From Bacteroidota bacterium (GTDB lineage: Bacteria; Bacteroidota; Bacteroidia; Chitinophagales; Saprospiraceae), in NCBI GenBank assembly GCA_003045895.1, contig PZPC01000013.1, forward strand, positions 1-64,000: a stretch of DNA of 64,000 nucleotides, given 5' to 3'. Both the position numbers and the translations under genes were made by a program. Every line of letters begins with the position of its first letter. Within the stretch, counting starts at the first letter, position 1. Below are positions 8,917 to 18,110 of the stretch, in pieces. A model generated the notes under the pieces. That model saw nothing but the letters and a program-made list of their open reading frames with translations, was not told the origin of the DNA and ran no database searches.

Positions 8917-9067
8917 AATGAATAATTGTTCCCGCTTTAACAGAACGAAACAATTTTGGTTGGGCTTTTTCACCAATTCTGTGGTGGAAAAGAACAGGTT
9001 TATTCAGATTTGTCCAACTATTATCTTTCGTTCTGGAGGCAGACCATTAGCCAGGGGAGTGCCAACT

Positions 9068-10315
9068 TTAATGACGCATGGCTTCTACAGGGTCCAGCTT
9101 ACTGGCTTGTAAGGCCGGCACAAACCCCGCAATAACGCCGATAATGACAGACATGCCTGCTCCGAGCAACACATTTGTGAAACTGATAAAAATCGGGAAA
9201 TCCAAAGCCGCCGTGAGTACTTGGGTAATCAGAAAGACCAGACCCAACCCAATGATCCCCCCGAGTAGACAAAGGATAATGGCTTCGATCAGGAATTCGA
9301 GTAAAATGACGTGTCTTTTGGCTCCCAATGCCTTTTTAACACCAATTTGCCCCGTACGTTCTTTGACGGAAACAAACATGATATTGGCTACGGAGACCCC
9401 GCCCACCAGGATCGAGAAAAAACCGATAACACCACCGAGGAGGTGCAAAACACCGAAAAATTGGTCAAATTGCTGCGAGACAATGGTTAACTCATTGAAA
9501 GAAAAAGAATCATCCTGGCGGGGTTTAAGTCGGCGCTGCGCGCGCACCAGGGCCCGCAATTCACCCTTCATTTGTTCGAGATCGATATCGGGTTTGGCCT
9601 TTACCGCGATAAATGTGTTGTCTTGCCGGGCATTGACGTTGGTCAGGCTACGCAGCTTATTGTAGGTAACCATAATAGCTTCATCGAAATCCAAGGGGTT
9701 GATTAATGCGTCTCCAGACCCTTCCAGCACCCCAATAACTTCGTAGGTGCCACCCTGAAGTTTGATCGCTTTGCCTACGGGCTCTACTTCACCGAAGAGT
9801 TCCTGAGCGACCTTGTAGCCCAAGACTACTTTGTTGCTGCTGTAGAACGACTCGGACGCAGAAAAGAAACGGCCGCGGGAGAAGTTCATCCCAAAAACGG
9901 CGGGAAATTCGGTCGTAACGCCACACAGGAAAACCCGTTCTACACTGTTGGACTTCCACTTCAGCGTTCGGTTGCCAGCACCCATGAAAAAAGTACTCAT
10001 CTTGGCTGAACGGGCCTTGTCACGAATGATCTCGTATTCATTGTACTTGGGGCTGGGCCGCTTGAGCAAGTCCCACCAATTGTCACTGTTATTCCCCCAG
10101 GGCCATTTTTGGATATAAACCACGTCATTGCCCAGCTTTTCCATACTTCCCCGGATGTTGTATTCCAGAGAATCCACGGCGGAAAGCACCCCGATGATAC
10201 AGAAGATACCGATGGAAATGCCAAGCAACGACAAAAAGCTACGCAGCTTGTTGCCGGTAAGCTGTTGTAAAGCCTGACGGATACTTTCCGTAATTATTTT
10301 TATAAAAATTCGCAT
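9068..10315 (-). CDS. MacB/FtsX-type ABC transporter permease
   Basis: A 415-residue permease of the MacB type: first transmembrane helix after a basic N-terminus (LRSFLSLLGISIGIFCIIGVLSAVDSL), a large periplasmic MacB-like core domain (about residues 45-285), then three C-terminal helices in the FtsX domain. The FtsX signature is GVSVANIMFVSVKERTGQIG and KKALGAK. These permeases use an ATPase such as MacB/LolD for mechanotransmission, efflux or lipoprotein transport. No ATPase or membrane-fusion partner is adjacent here, so substrate and partner are unknown. Confidence 0.88.
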   Translation of the reverse strand: MRIFIKIITESIRQALQQLTGNKLRSFLSLLGISIGIFCIIGVLSAVDSLEYNIRGSMEKLGNDVVYIQKWPWGNNSDNWWDLLKRPSPKYNEYEIIRDKARSAKMSTFFMGAGNRTLKWKSNSVERVFLCGVTTEFPAVFGMNFSRGRFFSASESFYSSNKVVLGYKVAQELFGEVEPVGKAIKLQGGTYEVIGVLEGSGDALINPLDFDEAIMVTYNKLRSLTNVNARQDNTFIAVKAKPDIDLEQMKGELRALVRAQRRLKPRQDDSFSFNELTIVSQQFDQFFGVLHLLGGVIGFFSILVGGVSVANIMFVSVKERTGQIGVKKALGAKRHVILLEFLIEAIILCLLGGIIGLGLVFLITQVLTAALDFPIFISFTNVLLGAGMSVIIGVIAGFVPALQASKLDPVEAMRH

Positions 10316-10510
10316 ATAAGTCAGGTATTTGCGCTAAGCTAGTGTTTTCTGTTAGTAGCAATCTCGCTTTTCCGATCAAGCGGTTATAAAATTCTGCCAA
10401 CAACAATAAATGGCAGGTGAATCCACCTTCTTTTTATACAGACCAGCCGGAACCGGAATTTTATATTTTAAATATATCGCCTGGAAAGCGGATAGTGGTG
10501 AAATAATGGT

Positions 10511-10518
10511 TAATTTTG
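10511..10518 (+). promoter_or_regulatory. Probable -7 box of queA
   Basis: TAATTTTG matches TAnnTTTG and sits 31 bases before the queA ATG in a 234-base A+T-rich divergent region. No good TTG element at 19-21 bases upstream. Confidence 0.4.
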
Positions 10519-10549
10519 CGCTCTTATTTAAAAAGGTAAAAAACTGCAG

Positions 10550-11614
10550 ATGAGAACCAAACTTTCTCATTTTAATTACAATCTTCCCGAAACACTCATA
10601 GCCAAGTATCCAAAGCCCGAGCGGCACGATTCTCGCTTAATGGTCGTTCACCGCGATTCAGGTGAAATCGAGCACCGAGACTTTAAAGATATTCTTGAGT
10701 TTTTTGATGATGAAGATGTTCTTATTTTCAACAATACCAAGGTTTTTCCTGCCCGTATGTACGGCCGCAAGGAAAAGACGGGTGCCAAGATCGAAGTATT
10801 CCTGCTCCGGGAGTTGAATACGGATGCGCGCTTGTGGGATGTGCTCGTTGATCCCGCCCGGAAGATCAGGGTAGGCAACAAGCTGTATTTTAGCGACGAG
10901 CATGACAACGATCGACTGGTTGCTGAGGTAGTGGATAATACCACGTCGCGGGGGCGAACCATTCGTTTCCTCTACGACGGTTCGGACGAAGAATTCCGCA
11001 AGGAACTCACCTATTTGGGAACGACCCCGCTGCCTAAGCGGATTGGTCGGGAAGCCGAAGAAAGTGACAAGGAGCGTTTCCAAACGGTTTTTGCCAAAGA
11101 AGAAGGTGCCGTTGCGGCGCCTACTGCCGGCCTGCATTTTAGCCGCGAGCTAATGAAGCGGTTGGAAATCAAAGGCATCGAGTTTGCTGAACTGACCCTT
11201 CATATTGGGTTGGGGACTTTCCGGAGTATCGACGTGGAAGATTTGTCGAAGCACAAGATGGATGCCGAATATTTTCGGGTTGCGCAGAAAGCGGTGGAAA
11301 CCGTGAACCGGGCCAAGCTTGCTGAAAAGAAGATCTGTGCCGTCGGTACAACAGTTATGCGAGCCGTTGAGACTTCTGTTTCGGCAGAATCGCTGCTCAA
11401 AGCTGCCGAAGGTTGGACCAACAAATTTATTTATCCGCCCTACGACTTCAAGATTGCCGATTCGATGGTGTCCAACTTCCATTTACCCAAATCCAGCTTG
11501 CTGATTATGGTAAGTGCTTTTGGTGGACCCGAACTCATCCGGCACGCTTACGAGGAGGCCATCAAAGAGAAGTATCGGTTTTTTACCTATGGTGACGCGA
11601 TGCTGATTATTTAA
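10550..11614 (+). CDS. queA: tRNA preQ1(34) S-adenosylmethionine ribosyltransferase-isomerase
   Basis: QueA transfers and rearranges the ribosyl moiety of SAM onto preQ1 at tRNA position 34, making epoxyqueuosine in queuosine synthesis. The 354-residue protein has the expected N-terminus ([23 protein letters not shown]), the [15 protein letters not shown] segment, [13 protein letters not shown], the [14 protein letters not shown] region and the C-terminal [19 protein letters not shown]. Length is normal for the family. It is first in a rightward run and is followed by a strong hairpin 40 bases after the stop. Confidence 0.95.
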   Translation: MRTKLSHFNYNLPETLIAKYPKPERHDSRLMVVHRDSGEIEHRDFKDILEFFDDEDVLIFNNTKVFPARMYGRKEKTGAKIEVFLLRELNTDARLWDVLVDPARKIRVGNKLYFSDEHDNDRLVAEVVDNTTSRGRTIRFLYDGSDEEFRKELTYLGTTPLPKRIGREAEESDKERFQTVFAKEEGAVAAPTAGLHFSRELMKRLEIKGIEFAELTLHIGLGTFRSIDVEDLSKHKMDAEYFRVAQKAVETVNRAKLAEKKICAVGTTVMRAVETSVSAESLLKAAEGWTNKFIYPPYDFKIADSMVSNFHLPKSSLLIMVSAFGGPELIRHAYEEAIKEKYRFFTYGDAMLII

Positions 11615-11654
11615 TTCTGCCTTTTGCGCGCTATCAAAGCAATACTTCGGCTAC

Positions 11655-11689
11655 AGAAAGCGTATCCTTTGTCAAAGGATACGCTTTCT
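11655..11689 (+). terminator. 16-bp perfect hairpin after queA
   Basis: AGAAAGCGTATCCTTT and its exact reverse complement are separated by only GTC (11671-11673). It looks like the queA terminator, although only a short TTTT follows. The ATG chosen for the next gene begins at the base directly after the hairpin, so it may also control that gene. Confidence 0.6.
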
Positions 11690-12913
11690 ATGTTTTATAC
11701 CAATCCAAGGGGGATTATCGCTCCTGCTAAATTGTGGTTGATTCTGTTCTGCTTGCCAGTAATGGCCAGTGCTGCTCCCATTGATCCCGTCCGGGAGTTG
11801 GTGGTGAACTTTTACGAACAGGATATCACTTTGTCTTACCAGGAAGAGATGCTGTTTAAGCAGCCTGTTCGCATCGAAGAATTAGCGCTGCGTCGGGCTT
11901 TTGACCAGTTGGAAAACCGACCCTACCAAATGCTGCTGGCCACCTTACAGGCCCGGGTGGTTGAATGGGGGCTGAATGATTGGCTCTACGGGCAACTGAT
12001 CCGCCAGTGCCTGCATCGCCTTTACGGGGCTGGTACCAACGACCCGGCGGTGGAACTAACCACGTATTTCCTTTTGGCAAAAAGCGGGTTTGATGTGCGC
12101 CTCACTTACCGCTCCAAGCTGGTACAGGTAAATGTATATACCCTGGATGTGTTGTACGAAATTCCACTGATCCAGGAGAATAACCGACAATACGCCAATT
12201 TGTCAAATAAAGAAAAAGGTACGCCGTTAAATAATTCGATGTACCTGCTCGACCATCGGCCGAATCCGACGGGTAAGCCTTTCTCATTTACGGTCAATCA
12301 ATGGCCGGTTTTTTGTGCATCCACCCAGCAACGAATGGTCGCTTTTGCCTATGCAGGAGAGAATCATGAGGTGGCGGTAACCTACCATACAGGAATCGCC
12401 CGGCTATTACAAGACTACCCCCTGGTGGATGAATATTGGTACCTGGATGCACCACTCTCCAATGGCTTATTGCAATCGCTGGTGCCGGAATTAAATGAAC
12501 TAATGGCTGGTCGAAGTCAGGTGGACGCCCTGGCCTTACTGGCTGCTTTTACCCGATCTGCTTTTAATTACAAAGACGATAAGCAGGTTTTCGGAAGTAA
12601 CAAGCCGTTGGTGGCTGATGAGTTGTTTTTTTACCCCTTTTCAGATTGCGAGGACCGTTGTGCCTTGTTTTTTGCTTTGGCTAAAGTGTTACTTGATCTC
12701 CCCATGATCGTCATAGCTTATGACGATCACCTGAGTATAGCCGTAGCACTGGAGGGGCGTGTTGGAAATACGGTAAGCTACCAGGGAGCGAATTATACCT
12801 TTTGCGATCCTACCGGTCCGAAGTATTCTTCGGAAATCGGAGAAATCCCACAAGGCTACGAAGGCAAGTCATTTGAGATTATCGGCCAATATCCCAAACG
12901 TGCGAAGCCGTGA
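11690..12913 (+). CDS. Secreted transglutaminase-like protein
   Basis: The C-terminal part carries a transglutaminase-like (papain-fold) triad: Cys in PFSDCEDRCALFF, His in YDDHLSIAVAL and Asp in FCDPTGP. The family covers proteases, amidases and binding domains; the substrate is unknown. From the ATG at 11690 the N-terminus is MFYTNPRG followed by a hydrophobic export signal ending VMASAAP, so the protein is probably periplasmic (407 aa). The ORF track starts 22 codons earlier at TTG, inside which the queA terminator hairpin would be coding; I prefer the ATG but it has no visible Shine-Dalgarno and lies flush against the hairpin. A small CCGGCA...TGCCGG hairpin follows the stop. Confidence 0.7.
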   Translation: MFYTNPRGIIAPAKLWLILFCLPVMASAAPIDPVRELVVNFYEQDITLSYQEEMLFKQPVRIEELALRRAFDQLENRPYQMLLATLQARVVEWGLNDWLYGQLIRQCLHRLYGAGTNDPAVELTTYFLLAKSGFDVRLTYRSKLVQVNVYTLDVLYEIPLIQENNRQYANLSNKEKGTPLNNSMYLLDHRPNPTGKPFSFTVNQWPVFCASTQQRMVAFAYAGENHEVAVTYHTGIARLLQDYPLVDEYWYLDAPLSNGLLQSLVPELNELMAGRSQVDALALLAAFTRSAFNYKDDKQVFGSNKPLVADELFFYPFSDCEDRCALFFALAKVLLDLPMIVIAYDDHLSIAVALEGRVGNTVSYQGANYTFCDPTGPKYSSEIGEIPQGYEGKSFEIIGQYPKRAKP

Positions 12914-13055
12914 GTTGGAAATAGCATTACTACACCGGCATTTTGCCGGGGAATTGTCAGATTTTTTTGATGTTAATAACTTGATTTACAGTGATATAGG
13001 TTTTTAAGGGAGTGTTTGTTTAAAACTTCCGTTAGTACTTAATCGTTCTGTTTAT

Positions 13056-13063
13056 TACTTTTG
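13056..13063 (+). promoter_or_regulatory. -7 box TACTTTTG upstream of DUF2795 gene
   Basis: An exact TAnnTTTG box, 38 bases before the ATG at 13102. The same octamer recurs before other genes in this window (32768, 47166, 48724 on the minus strand, 48841). Confidence 0.45.
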
Positions 13064-13101
13064 CCGGATTATCTTTTGCAATCAGATAAAAATGTCTTAA
13101 T

Positions 13102-13323
13102 ATGTATTGGACGCTAGAATTAGCAACCTATTTGGAGGATGCACCTTGGCCCGCCACCCGTGATGAACTCATCGATTTTGCGATTCGTTCAGGATCCCCG
13201 TTGGAGGTTATCGAGAACCTGCAAGGGATGGAAGATGAAGGAGAAATGTACGAATCTATTGAGGATATCTGGCCTGACTATCCGCGAAAAGATGACTTTC
13301 TTTTTAACGAGGATGAGTATTAA
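13102..13323 (+). CDS. DUF2795 domain protein, 73 aa
   Basis: A small acidic soluble protein (MYWTLELATYLEDAPWPATRDELIDFA...) matching the compact form of DUF2795 common in Bacteroidota. The helical part GSPLEVIENLQGMEDEGE is followed by an acidic tail, DFLFNEDEY. The molecular function is not known. It has its own likely promoter upstream and a strong terminator downstream, so it is probably monocistronic and well expressed. Confidence 0.85.
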   Translation: MYWTLELATYLEDAPWPATRDELIDFAIRSGSPLEVIENLQGMEDEGEMYESIEDIWPDYPRKDDFLFNEDEY

Positions 13324-13365
13324 AACAGCTTATTCCCGGTAAACAACCTGCCTACTGGCAGGACG

Positions 13366-13402
13366 AAAGGTTTTTCGCATGGATGCGGGAAACCTTTTTT
13401 TT
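13366..13402 (+). terminator. Rho-independent terminator
   Basis: AAAGGTTTTTCGCAT pairs with ATGCGGGAAACCTTT (15 bp, two G-T pairs) around a GG loop and runs into eight T residues. It ends the DUF2795 transcript. Confidence 0.9.
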
Positions 13403-13513
13403 ATTTTGGTAAAACGAAGTTACATTTTACTGTTAAATGTAACTATTTTGTGACAAGGTTAATGGACTTGTTTCGGGCACTTTACCCGATTTTTCACCAG
13501 TTAGGGAAGCAGC

Positions 13514-15028
13514 ATGAAGAACCTTTTGGAAATAGCAGCAGTAGTCACCAAAAAGAAGGTTAAAAAAATTGAAATATTCGATGAATACAGCTTGCGCAAC
13601 AAAAGCAGCAAATTCAATGAATTTTACGATGACCTCACCTCGGGGCAGTACAAGAACGACCGGGACGCAGCAGCGAAGTTGTACAGTTGTAGCCCGAAAG
13701 ATGCCCGTTATCGGCAGTTGAAATCCCGGTTTCGGAAACGCTTACTCAATACCCTCTTTTTTCTGGATGTCAATAAGCCCGCTGCTTCTAATTATGATCG
13801 TGCGCACTTCAGTTGCCACAAAGAGTGGACCCTGGTAAAAATTCTTCAAGATAACAATGCCAATAATTCGGCAATTGGTCTGGCCCGCAGTATCCTAACG
13901 ACGGCCCAGAAGTTCTATCTTTCGGAAATTATTGTGAATTGTTCACGAATCCTTCGGGAAGATGCGGCCCGGGAAGGCAACAGCAAGGATTTTGAAATGT
14001 ACGATGACTTACTGAAGGGTCACAGCCTTATCCTGTCGGCGGAAATGCGCTCAGAGGAACTGTATCAACGAGTGGTAATGGACTACTACCGCCCGCTACA
14101 CAAGGACAACGACCTGGAAGAGCGGATGGAAGCTTATTGTAACACCTTGTTGAGTTTATCAGAAACTTATGATTCCCCACTGATTTTCTACAATATGTTT
14201 TTGGTGTGGGCCATGCGCTACGAAATGATCCGGGAGTACGAGGCGCTCCTCGAGGTTTGTGAGCGAGCGGAAAATTACATCAGAGAAAACCCTGAATTTT
14301 ACCAAGAGGATCGGCTGATTGATTTTTATACCAAAAAAATGTCGGCCTATTTGCATCTGGGCAATTACAGCAAAGGACAGATCAATGCCGAGCAGTGTCT
14401 GAAGCGTTTTCCTCAGGGAACACGTCCCTGGTTTACCTTCATGGAATATTACCTTTTGCTGGCTTTACATACCAATCACAATATCCAGGCCCTGGCTATC
14501 TACAATCAAACGGTTTCCAACAAAGGGTTCGCTAAACAAGATTACCTAACCAAGGAGAAGTGGGAACTCTTTGAGGCGGTCATTTATTTTCTGTTACAGA
14601 AAAGTGGTATGTCCCGGCGGATTGTCACCACCAGGCGACGCCAGCCTTTCGTGCCTGATGAGTTCATTGAAAAAACGTTGAATTATAGTTCTGACGAAAA
14701 AATTTTGGCGGTTTTCATGCTCATCATGCAGGTCTTTTTTGCCATTCAGAAAAAGCGCATCAACAAAGCGGATGAGTTGATTGACCAGCTGCAAAATATG
14801 GCCAACCGCAATTTGCATAAAGAGGAATATTTTCGACCTATTCAGTTTATTCGGGCGTTGCTTCAGGTGCGTAAAGCCAATTACCAGTTGGAGGACGTGC
14901 GCAATACCGAGAAATACCTGGAACGTATGCAGCAGCAACCTTTTAACTACCGGGGGGTACTCACCCAGGTAGAACCTTTGCGGTTGGAAAATCTCTGGCA
15001 ATTGTTCCTCGAACAATTGGAAGCTTAG
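13514..15028 (+). CDS. Helical-repeat (TPR-like) hypothetical protein
   Basis: A 504-residue, almost entirely alpha-helical protein without signal peptide. The N-terminus is basic (TKKKVKKIEIF), followed by a short region resembling a four-helix start (FYDDLTSGQYKNDRDAAAKLY). Repeated helix pairs such as EAYCNTLLSLSETYDSPLIFYNM and YSKGQINAEQCLKRFPQGTRPW look like divergent TPR units. I recognise no catalytic motif. It may be a scaffold protein. It sits 45 bases upstream of cmk, which has its own promoter box. Confidence 0.65.
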   Translation: MKNLLEIAAVVTKKKVKKIEIFDEYSLRNKSSKFNEFYDDLTSGQYKNDRDAAAKLYSCSPKDARYRQLKSRFRKRLLNTLFFLDVNKPAASNYDRAHFSCHKEWTLVKILQDNNANNSAIGLARSILTTAQKFYLSEIIVNCSRILREDAAREGNSKDFEMYDDLLKGHSLILSAEMRSEELYQRVVMDYYRPLHKDNDLEERMEAYCNTLLSLSETYDSPLIFYNMFLVWAMRYEMIREYEALLEVCERAENYIRENPEFYQEDRLIDFYTKKMSAYLHLGNYSKGQINAEQCLKRFPQGTRPWFTFMEYYLLLALHTNHNIQALAIYNQTVSNKGFAKQDYLTKEKWELFEAVIYFLLQKSGMSRRIVTTRRRQPFVPDEFIEKTLNYSSDEKILAVFMLIMQVFFAIQKKRINKADELIDQLQNMANRNLHKEEYFRPIQFIRALLQVRKANYQLEDVRNTEKYLERMQQQPFNYRGVLTQVEPLRLENLWQLFLEQLEA

Positions 15029-15060
15029 GGAATTGAACCCAACTGCCAACGAAGAATTGT

Positions 15061-15068
15061 TATCTTTG
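15061..15068 (+). promoter_or_regulatory. -7 box of cmk, implying a leaderless mRNA
   Basis: TATCTTTG fits TAnnTTTG exactly and ends only 5 bases before the cmk ATG, so transcription should begin at or next to the start codon. The box lies between the upstream stop codon and cmk. Confidence 0.5.
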
Positions 15069-15073
15069 CAGCC

Positions 15074-15748
15074 ATGGAAAAGGGAATAATAATTGCCATT
15101 GATGGGTTCTCCGCTTGTGGGAAAAGTACATTAGCCAGGGCCTTAGCAAGCACCTTGGATTACCTCTACATCGACTCGGGAGCCATGTACCGGGCCGTAA
15201 CGTTATTCTTCCTGCGGGCGGGTATAGCAGCAACCGATGAAACCGCGGTGAAAGCCGCTTTGGGCCAGATCCAGATTTCATTCGAGACAGTGGATGGCAA
15301 AGTCGTTACCTACCTCAATGGGGAGCGGGTGGAAGAGGAGATCCGACAAATGAGGGTCTCCCGGCGAGTTAGCGAAGTCGCAACTATTTCGGCTGTCCGG
15401 CGTGCGCTCGTTGCCCAACAGCAGGCATTGGGACGGAAGAAGCGTTGTGTCATGGACGGGCGTGACATCGGTACCGTGGTTTTTCCAGCCGCTGAGCTGA
15501 AAATATTCCTCACGGCTGATCCCCAGGTACGTGCTCGCCGGCGCCTGTCCGAAATGCTGGCCAATGGTCACCAAATAACCCTGGAAGCCGTCACGGAAAA
15601 CCTGCTTTCCCGTGACCAAATTGACAGCAGCCGGGAAGATAGCCCCTTGCGGCAAGCTCCGGATGCGGTTGTCATTGACAATACCGTACTCAGCCCCGCC
15701 GAACAATTGGCCATGGTGGCCGTATTGGCCCGGATGCGAGGAGCCTAA
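15074..15748 (+). CDS. cmk: Cytidylate kinase
   Basis: Cmk phosphorylates CMP and dCMP with ATP. The 224-residue product has the P-loop GFSACGKST (residues about 11-19), the DSGAMYRAVTLFFL substrate segment, the MDGRDIGTVVFP motif and the RRRLSEM / SREDSPLRQAPDA lid and C-terminal region. Length is normal. It is followed by a 16-bp hairpin terminator separating it from a convergent gene. Confidence 0.95.
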   Translation: MEKGIIIAIDGFSACGKSTLARALASTLDYLYIDSGAMYRAVTLFFLRAGIAATDETAVKAALGQIQISFETVDGKVVTYLNGERVEEEIRQMRVSRRVSEVATISAVRRALVAQQQALGRKKRCVMDGRDIGTVVFPAAELKIFLTADPQVRARRRLSEMLANGHQITLEAVTENLLSRDQIDSSREDSPLRQAPDAVVIDNTVLSPAEQLAMVAVLARMRGA

Positions 15749-15751
15749 ATA

Positions 15752-15786
15752 AGAAAAGCCGATGATGGAACATCATCGGCTTTTCT
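15752..15786. terminator. Bidirectional terminator, 16-bp perfect stem
   Basis: AGAAAAGCCGATGATG and its exact reverse complement flank a GAA loop, between the convergent cmk and the gene ending at 15803. The TTTTCT arm supplies U-rich ends in both directions. The 16-bp stem with 3-nt loop has the same geometry as the queA hairpin. Confidence 0.85.
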
Positions 15787-15802
15787 GCTAAGCACAATAG
15801 CC

Positions 15803-16213
15803 TTACAGGTCGCGCAACGAATTGCGGTCGCGGAGAATATCTTTCAATTCTTTCAAAAAAGCATATTGGTGAGGAACGGCTTCCCGTAGCGCATCTTTAA
15901 TAGATACAAACGCACCCTGTTCCAGTGACTTCAGTTTTTCTTTCAACTGAACGGCATCCTGATAGATCATGTTCTTCAGGCTGGGAATTTCGTGCCAGTC
16001 TCCTTCTACGGCATAAGCTTCTTCGGTGCTGCCGTCCTGTTCTTCTACCGGATCCAGGGAAATATAATTGTAATGGTCAGCAGTAGTGGTCTGGTCCATT
16101 TCTCCCTGTGGAAAACTACGGCCTTCCTGTTGTTCATCATGGAGAAAGAAGACTTCCAGTCCTCTTTCCCGAAAGCGGTAAATGATGAGATTGACTTTTT
16201 TTCGAAGGCTCAT
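15803..16213 (-). CDS. Degenerate Nudix-like protein
   Basis: The first 40 residues (KKVNLIIYRFRERGLEVFFLHDE, then FPQGEMD) resemble the opening strands of a Nudix hydrolase fold. No Nudix box (GX5EX7REUXEEXGU) can be found, so pyrophosphohydrolase activity is unlikely. The middle is acidic (DPVEEQDGSTEEAYAVEGDW) and the C-terminus is helical (EAVPHQYAFLKELKDILRDRN). It could instead be an unrelated Bacteroidota family. A 91-base gap separates it from the next leftward gene. Confidence 0.45.
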   Translation of the reverse strand: MSLRKKVNLIIYRFRERGLEVFFLHDEQQEGRSFPQGEMDQTTTADHYNYISLDPVEEQDGSTEEAYAVEGDWHEIPSLKNMIYQDAVQLKEKLKSLEQGAFVSIKDALREAVPHQYAFLKELKDILRDRNSLRDL

Positions 16214-16304
16214 TTGCCTGGATTTTACTTTTTCTGGCCTGAAAAGACCGGAAAATTGATTTTTATTGCAATTAGAACAGCATGGAAGAACAATGGTTCA
16301 CGAA

Positions 16305-16979
16305 TCAGGAATTCACGGATCTGCTCACCAGTTCTTTTAATACCAGCGCAAGGAACAATTGTTCCTCTTTGTCGTTGATTTCGGGTTGCAAGTATTCAAA
16401 GGCGCGTTCGTAAAGCCCTTTGTCTCCTTTGGAGACTTTTCGGGTGAGATTACCAATTTCTTTTCCGCCTACTTCAACCGGGAGGAGGGAAGGGTTGGAC
16501 TGTTTCATGCTGGCAATGGGCTTCCCGGTGCGTTTCCCCTGGAGCACACCCTCGCGCGAAAGGGTACCTACTTCCTGTCCATCAATGAATAGGGTACCTA
16601 TTCCCTTTTGAATATAATAGATGTATTCGTGTTCGGCACTACGGGCGTACAGCAAGGCGTTGGGCTTGTCGCTATTGCTGAGGTACTCGCGGTAATTATA
16701 GGCTAAAACAGGTTCATGGTAGATGGTGGTGAAAATGCCCTTTGCCGTTGTGGTGATTCCTTTGCGCAGCACCTGCTTGTCTTGCCCCAGGCTAAAAAGT
16801 TCCAGTTCTTCCTTGTTGATGGGAACGAGGTCTTTGGCCCAAAGATCCATATCTTCTTTCATGCGGGCGGTTTCCAGTGCCAGCCTTTTGCTTCCAGGTG
16901 CGATGTTTTTGGCAATCAGACTCGTGAGCGCAAGGCCACCGAAAATCAAGGTGGCAGCCAAAATGGCTAGATAAATCAT
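16305..16979 (-). CDS. Hypothetical membrane-anchored protein
   Basis: A 224-residue protein with one N-terminal transmembrane helix (IYLAILAATLIFGGLALTSLIA) and a mostly soluble remainder. The middle has beta-type sequence (GTLFIDGQEVGTLSREGVL, GGKEIGNLTRKVS), and the C-terminus is helical. I do not recognise the family. It is in a leftward run with the gene upstream (48 bases away). Confidence 0.65.
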   Translation of the reverse strand: MIYLAILAATLIFGGLALTSLIAKNIAPGSKRLALETARMKEDMDLWAKDLVPINKEELELFSLGQDKQVLRKGITTTAKGIFTTIYHEPVLAYNYREYLSNSDKPNALLYARSAEHEYIYYIQKGIGTLFIDGQEVGTLSREGVLQGKRTGKPIASMKQSNPSLLPVEVGGKEIGNLTRKVSKGDKGLYERAFEYLQPEINDKEEQLFLALVLKELVSRSVNS

Positions 16980-17027
16980 AAATAGCGTTTAAGTTATGCT
17001 ACCGGCAAAGGTAAGGCTTTATTGTGA

Positions 17028-18092
17028 TTACCGCTCGCGAAAATTGACCCTTTTGCTTTGTTGTGCTGGGTTGGCCAGGTTTTCCAGGCAGTGAGCCAGG
17101 TAACGGCGTTGTTCGGGAAGCAGCAGTGTTCCGGGGAATTTGATGAGTGCCTGTAGTTCCGTACGGATAAGTGGGAAGTCTTCCCAGAAAGTAGTTTGTG
17201 GGTTGGCGCTATCATCAACCAGCAGTTCGCACAGGTACTGCCATTCGGTCGTGGCCAGCGGATACTGCTGGTTGAGGCTATCGAGTTGTTGCAGGATACG
17301 CAGGTGAATACCCCGCCCCAGGAGACTGTGGGCCTGGGTGGAGGAAACGGGAAAGGACCAGGCAGGGAAGCGGTATTCGATACCGTCGGGCGGATAAATG
17401 CGCGTTCGGTAAAAATGGAAGAGCGCATCATCGTCGGGGGCTGCGGTTGCCGCACTGCGTGTTTGCCAGGCATTAAAATCGATCCACCAGGACAGGTGGC
17501 GGTGATCCTGATAGGCGAGGCACCCCGGCAAGAGATCCTGCGCCTCCGTCAGGGAGAGGGTAGGGTAATCCGCCAGCGCTTTGGTCAGTTCATTGCGCAG
17601 GCTCCGGGTAGCCTGGAAAGCCAGTAGCAAAACACTGGCCTGGTCTTCCTGGCGCCAAACAGTAGCCAGTTCCTGGTACCGGTTAAAAGCTTCCGTAGGC
17701 ATAACCGCCTGCAAACGGTTGTTCCATTGCCAGGTCAGGGGGTTTTCCTGAACGGAAAAATAAGCGGGGTGACCAAAGACCCAGGCGGTTTGCTGGGGGC
17801 TGAGTTGAATTTGCAGGTAAGGTTGGGTCAGGGTGTCTTGTTGGTAGTAACTGGTGTAGAGCCGGGAGGATACCAACCCGGTAAATAGCAGTTGGGTTCC
17901 CGGAGGCAGTTGGGCCAAAGGTTCCTCATGCGGGCGGGCGTAGGCGGTCACGTTAGTGAGGGTCGTCCGTTTTTTGCCGAGAAAGACGGGTAGGTTGTTG
18001 TTCGCCTGATCTATCGGTGCCTCGGCCTGGCAATTGGATAATAGCACCACCAGGAGTAAACAGCAATAAAAAATCAGGCTGGGATTGCGCAT
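17028..18092 (-). CDS. Hypothetical lipoprotein with SH3-like N-terminal region
   Basis: A 354-residue product with a lipoprotein signal peptide (LLLVVLLSNC, Cys near 21). Residues about 40-120 (TNVTAYARPHEEPLAQLPPGTQLLFTG... QTAWVFGHPAYF) look like a bacterial SH3 domain, a small ligand-binding fold of envelope proteins. The rest is helical with several Trp residues and no catalytic motif I can name. It starts 18 bases after the oxidase subunit III gene, so the two are likely co-transcribed. An outer-membrane-facing location is inferred. Confidence 0.65.
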   Translation of the reverse strand: MRNPSLIFYCCLLLVVLLSNCQAEAPIDQANNNLPVFLGKKRTTLTNVTAYARPHEEPLAQLPPGTQLLFTGLVSSRLYTSYYQQDTLTQPYLQIQLSPQQTAWVFGHPAYFSVQENPLTWQWNNRLQAVMPTEAFNRYQELATVWRQEDQASVLLLAFQATRSLRNELTKALADYPTLSLTEAQDLLPGCLAYQDHRHLSWWIDFNAWQTRSAATAAPDDDALFHFYRTRIYPPDGIEYRFPAWSFPVSSTQAHSLLGRGIHLRILQQLDSLNQQYPLATTEWQYLCELLVDDSANPQTTFWEDFPLIRTELQALIKFPGTLLLPEQRRYLAHCLENLANPAQQSKRVNFRER

Positions 18093-18110
18093 GGAAAGTC
18101 GGGCAGTTCC

